The notes beneath the pieces were generated by a model. That model did no database searches. It worked only from the letters and a program-made list of their open reading frames with translations, and was not told the origin of the DNA. Shown one piece after another: positions 32,321 to 34,797 of a DNA stretch of 34,797 nucleotides (its first letter is position 1; each line of letters starts with the position of its first letter). Made by a program: the position numbers and the translations under genes. Origin of the DNA: a virus; IMG/VR virus record IMGVR_UViG_3300042563_002205, positions 1 to 34,797 of that record. The stretch is one strand, 5' to 3'.

Positions 32321-32693
32321 CCTCTTTCAACAACTCTAGCATTTCTTGTGTAGATAATCCACTCAAATCAGGCATATCTTTCTTGATTTCCACTTCTTGT
32401 TTCTCAACATATCCTCTGTGCTTGGCTTTGGTCTTTAAGAAAAAGATTATCTCTGCAGTCTTGCCTTCTTGAATGTTGGACATTAACTTGGTCTCAACTA
32501 GGTCAATGATAGCCTCCTGTTGCTCTTCACATACCTTGTCAAAGTCCTTATCATCCTTTCTCCACTCATAGTAAGTGTTTCTGCTTATGCCTACCTTTTT
32601 ACAAGCATGACTAATGTTCCCTGCTGAATTTAACAGTGCTTCTGCAAACACATCTTGCAGTTGTTTCCTTTTTTTAGGTGTCATATTTGTCAT
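32313..32693 (-). CDS. terS: Terminase small subunit
   Basis: 126 aa. N-terminal helix-turn-helix (KQLQDVFAEALLNSAGNISHACKKVGISRNTYYEWRKDDKDF, about 10-52), then oligomerisation helices and a C-terminal tail LSTQEMLELLKEDE. It recognises the packaging site and hands DNA to the large subunit encoded next. ATG 32693 overlaps the upstream stop (ATGA); a second ATG at 32684 is possible. Confidence 0.85.
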   Translation of the reverse strand: MTNMTPKKRKQLQDVFAEALLNSAGNISHACKKVGISRNTYYEWRKDDKDFDKVCEEQQEAIIDLVETKLMSNIQEGKTAEIIFFLKTKAKHRGYVEKQEVEIKKDMPDLSGLSTQEMLELLKEDE

Positions 32694-32875
32694 TTTGTGC
32701 GTAACAGTCTAACGAACTCCTCTGCAAAGGAAGTCCTAAACAACGATCTACGGAAGTTCCTGTTCTGTTGCGATTCCATTATAGTCATGGATCCTATGTG
32801 CATCATGATTCTCTCATGCTTATTGAGTACAATTCTATACTTGTACTTTAGCCAAATTCTCTTGATTTTTTTCAT
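32690..32875 (-). CDS. Small basic protein before terminase, 61 aa
   Basis: Very basic (MKKIKRIWLKYKYRIVLNKHERIMMH...QQNRNFRRSLFRTSF), helical. It starts 1 bp after the WbqC-like stop and overlaps the terminase small subunit by ATGA, so it is a coupled gene. A nucleic-acid-binding packaging helper is plausible from charge and position only. Confidence 0.6.
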   Translation of the reverse strand: MKKIKRIWLKYKYRIVLNKHERIMMHIGSMTIMESQQNRNFRRSLFRTSFAEEFVRLLRTK

Positions 32876-32876
32876 A

Positions 32877-33500
32877 TTACTTCATTAAACTGTCTATTAT
32901 GCTATATCTAATGTCCATATTGCACATGTGCTTGTATTTCTCTACTTCATGTGTAAACGTAATCATTTTTAGTTCAACTCCAATTTCTTGCAGGTATTCG
33001 GGTGTTACTCCGTAGTTTAGGCAGTTACTTCCGGTCAGATATTCTGTTGCCTTACAAATTTGCAGTATTTCTTTGATCTCTTCCTTTCCGGTTACTGGGT
33101 TGCTGGTCAAATCTGATCTCTTGACTATCTTTATATCCTTTCCCAAGTACTTAACCATTGCCTTGTAGTGTTCTACCATAAACTGGGCATAACTGGGTCC
33201 TTCGTACTCGCATAACCAATCGTAAAATGCAAACTCCTTTCCGTAGTACTGCTTGATTTTGTTCTTGTGGTCTTGCTTAAACTCTCCAGTGATTTCTGTT
33301 TCTGCAATTGATTTTCCTTTGGTTACAGGTATTGTCAGCCACTTATCCACTCCATTGCACCTCAATTTTGTTCTGTTTTCGTAATCTCGTGTGTTTATTA
33401 CAGTCTGATCTAACAAAACTACTAGATCTACATTACTCATTCTGATCAAATGCTCCATGTTGGGCAAGTATCTTGGTTGCGTAATCATTACTCTTGTCAT
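32877..33500 (-). CDS. WbqC-like family protein
   Basis: 207 aa with the WbqC pattern: Q-P-R-Y-L-P (8-13), LLDQTVINTRDYENRTKL (29-46, the D...NR core), WLTIPV, a middle YYGKEF helix, YLTGSNCLNYG (the Y-L-S-G...Y motif), and a C-terminal YSIIDSLM like the family's L-S-I-I-D. WbqC proteins are found in O-antigen and other glycan clusters; their reaction is not established to my knowledge. In this phage the gene is the first of the late operon, coupled to terminase, which is unexpected for a host-type glycan enzyme. Could add a group to a sugar-modified substrate; inference. Confidence 0.85.
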   Translation of the reverse strand: MTRVMITQPRYLPNMEHLIRMSNVDLVVLLDQTVINTRDYENRTKLRCNGVDKWLTIPVTKGKSIAETEITGEFKQDHKNKIKQYYGKEFAFYDWLCEYEGPSYAQFMVEHYKAMVKYLGKDIKIVKRSDLTSNPVTGKEEIKEILQICKATEYLTGSNCLNYGVTPEYLQEIGVELKMITFTHEVEKYKHMCNMDIRYSIIDSLMK

Positions 33501-33519
33501 GTCATTTACATATTTTGGT

Positions 33520-33549
33520 CAAAACTACTAAACAAATTTTTTTTACAAG
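33520..33549 (-). promoter_or_regulatory. Probable late-operon promoter
   Basis: CTTG (33549-33546), 18 bp, TAGTTTTG (33527-33520) on the minus strand, about 20 bp before the WbqC-like start. It lies in the only gap upstream of the terminase genes. It lacks the TTCG early-promoter motif. Confidence 0.5.
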
Positions 33550-34394
33550 CCACAATGCCCACTATCACATTCATCAAAGTCCTCCAATGCTAGTTCTATT
33601 TGCATTTTGTGGTTCTTGATCTTATCATATGTGATATGCTTCTTCCATGTGCCTTTACCTTCTCCTCCTTGATTATTCTCTTGCTTTCTAAACCACTCCA
33701 TTTTATTCGGATGCAGTTCAAACATCTTGTTTAACAATATCTCATTTCTGTGAAAACAACCTACACAATTATTCATGTAGGCAAATCTAACAGGCTTACC
33801 ATTCCAAAATTTTACAATATGATCCTTGTATATCTGATCATTTATCAATGGAAATGCGGGCTTTTGCCACGCAAACTCTTGCCATTTATTCTTTCCACTA
33901 TCATGTTTACTGACAGTTGCTTTTATCACAGATAGTCCTTCTTCATTTGTTTTGGCTACCATTCTATCTGCTCTATTCAATTCATTTGCTCTAAATCCTA
34001 TTCTTGTCTCTACTGGTTCGCGTACATTTTCATACCACCATTCGAACATTGGTACTAACTTCATATTAGTTGTGCAATATCTTGACATCAAGTTTGGAAG
34101 CCATCCACCTTTATCTCTGATCAAATCTTCAAATGACTTCCCAGTAACCCAAGTAATTTCGGATCCAATAAACTGTTCAAGGTCAAACATTGTGTGAATG
34201 ATTATATCATCTTCCAGTGTTCCGATAAATTCAGTTCCTATTTTGTCTGACACCATCTGTCTTAATTTAGCATCGGGAAACATACAACTTGTGTCATTTG
34301 TACGAACCAACGAAAAAAGGTTAACATCTGCCTTATAGTTTGCGGCTATATAAGCAGATGTCTGACCTCCGGATATGCTATTTACTGTTTTCAC
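33543..34394 (-). CDS. PAPS-reductase-family PP-loop protein (DndC/IbrA-like)
   Basis: 283 aa with the ATP-pyrophosphatase PP-loop S-I-S-G-G-Q-T-S (6-13), a SRYCTTNMKL segment (104-113) and a pair C210-V-G-C213 (NNCVGCFHRNE), with two more Cys in the last eight residues. This resembles the sulfotransferase-like PAPS reductase families that include DndC (DNA phosphorothioation) and IbrA. The start is GTG at 34394: no ATG is available before the PP-loop. An in-frame stop lies just upstream. A ParB-domain protein at 3882-4523 would be the IbrB-like partner. Substrate unknown. Confidence 0.8.
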   Translation of the reverse strand: MKTVNSISGGQTSAYIAANYKADVNLFSLVRTNDTSCMFPDAKLRQMVSDKIGTEFIGTLEDDIIIHTMFDLEQFIGSEITWVTGKSFEDLIRDKGGWLPNLMSRYCTTNMKLVPMFEWWYENVREPVETRIGFRANELNRADRMVAKTNEEGLSVIKATVSKHDSGKNKWQEFAWQKPAFPLINDQIYKDHIVKFWNGKPVRFAYMNNCVGCFHRNEILLNKMFELHPNKMEWFRKQENNQGGEGKGTWKKHITYDKIKNHKMQIELALEDFDECDSGHCGL

Positions 34395-34403
34395 TAATTG
34401 ACT

Positions 34404-34673
34404 TTATTGCTTACTACTTTGTCCATAAGTTTCTTTGTAGTATTGCTCCCCTCCTTTTTGAGTCCAAAAGTCAACACCTTGTTTGCAACCTTGAAAGGTT
34501 TTAACACCATGAGCCTCTATAATCTGCTCCTTCTCCATTTGCCTGGCTTGGTTTTCAATTTCTATTTTTCTTTTGTCGAACTCTAATATGCTTATTCCTT
34601 CAACATCATACTCATATTCAAGTTTATCGAGTTGTTCAATGAACCATTCAACCGCAGTTTGTTTCTTTTCCAT
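34404..34673 (-). CDS. Small hypothetical protein, 89 aa, paralogue of the next gene
   Basis: Starts MEKKQTAVEWFIEQLDKLEYEYDVEG, with a helix and the C-terminal EQYYKETYGQ. Similar short proteins (K-Q-T-A-V-E-W-x-E... and ending E-Q-Y-Y-x-E-T/S-F/Y) are frequent in Bacteroidota phages and mobile elements. It is followed by PAPS-reductase and preceded by a second copy of the same family. Confidence 0.7.
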   Translation of the reverse strand: MEKKQTAVEWFIEQLDKLEYEYDVEGISILEFDKRKIEIENQARQMEKEQIIEAHGVKTFQGCKQGVDFWTQKGGEQYYKETYGQSSKQ

Positions 34674-34691
34674 AGTTATTTAATTTTTAGT
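34671..34691 (-). repeat. Near-identical gene-junction repeat, right copy
   Basis: Second copy of the 106-126 junction repeat, 20 of 21 positions identical. It spans the stop of the edge-truncated paralogue and the ATG at 34673 of the 89-aa gene. Confidence 0.5.
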
Positions 34692-34797
34692 TTTTCCGTA
34701 AGTTTCGTTGTAGTATTGTTCTGCATTTGTAGACTCACCATATATGCTATGACCTTCAATGTAAGAATCCGTAATATGCTCCTTCTCCATTGCTTTG
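34680..34797 (-). CDS. Paralogue of the 89-aa protein, 5' part missing
   Basis: The frame from the right edge reads MEKEHITDSYIEG...AEQYYNETYG and stops at 34682-34680, closely matching the C-terminus of the 89-aa protein (MEKEQIIEAHG...GEQYYKETYG). The start lies outside the window. Tandem duplicate, separated by 6 bp. Confidence 0.6.
   Translation of the reverse strand, partial: KAMEKEHITDSYIEGHSIYGESTNAEQYYNETYGKTKN

Noticed and set aside
152-34586. Plus-strand open frames throughout the window (for example 20235-20663, 23110-23505)
   Set aside because: All lie opposite strongly supported minus-strand genes, show no domain or leader signal and have translations typical of antisense shadows.
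1-34797. CRISPR arrays, tRNA genes, insertion sequences, integrase and attachment sites
   Set aside because: No direct-repeat arrays, tRNA cloverleaf, transposase or integrase genes were seen; the window gives no evidence for lysogeny.

Overview
The window is a contiguous piece of a tailed double-stranded DNA phage (or prophage) genome of siphovirus type. Every gene I can support lies on the minus strand, genes are packed with 1-26 bp overlaps or very short gaps, and no gene-free stretch exceeds about 200 bp. The base composition is AT-rich. Three things point to a Bacteroidota host: promoters of the type TTTG-N19-TAnnTTTG, the near absence of Shine-Dalgarno sequences (A-rich leaders instead), and many proteins that resemble families I associate with Bacteroidota phages (tail tube starting with a Cys cluster, DUF3127-like SSB, DUF6712-like head completion protein). 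Both ends of the window cut through a gene.

Layout in transcription order, right to left. 34.8-33.5 kb: two tandem paralogous small genes and a PAPS-reductase-family PP-loop protein. 33.5-24.4 kb: WbqC-like protein, small basic protein, terminase small and large subunits, portal, S78 prohead protease, HK97-type major capsid protein, a 99-aa protein, head completion protein with an inserted beta-repeat region, a connector-like protein, tail tube, and a 125-aa protein, closed by a terminator at 24.35 kb. 24.3-13.2 kb: two small tail genes, tape measure, distal tail and baseplate-like proteins, a probable receptor-binding protein, two small membrane proteins (holin/spanin-like) and a probable endolysin, closed by a strong terminator at 13.16 kb. 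13.1-5.3 kb: early/replication genes, including a winged-helix protein with a clamp-binding tail, zinc-ribbon protein, helicase-loader-like protein, DnaB helicase, NinG, RadC-like protein, ERF annealing protein, YqaJ-like exonuclease, SSB and a small HTH protein. 5.2-0 kb: accessory region with a membrane protein, ParB-like protein, glycosyltransferase, methyltransferase, isolated RarA C-terminal domain, PIG-L deacetylase and small unknown genes.

The most interesting parts are (1) the ParB / glycosyltransferase / methyltransferase / PIG-L deacetylase cluster, plus PAPS-reductase and WbqC proteins at the other end, which together look like a multi-step DNA (or surface glycan) modification pathway; (2) a consensus promoter followed by about 70 nt and a near-perfect terminator hairpin just upstream of that cluster, which could be a small RNA or an attenuator; and (3) a repeated early promoter module whose 21-bp core is an imperfect palindrome, identical at 8.1 and 13.1 kb, suggesting one regulator controls several early operons. 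Functional calls rest on reading motifs in the translated proteins; no database search was possible.
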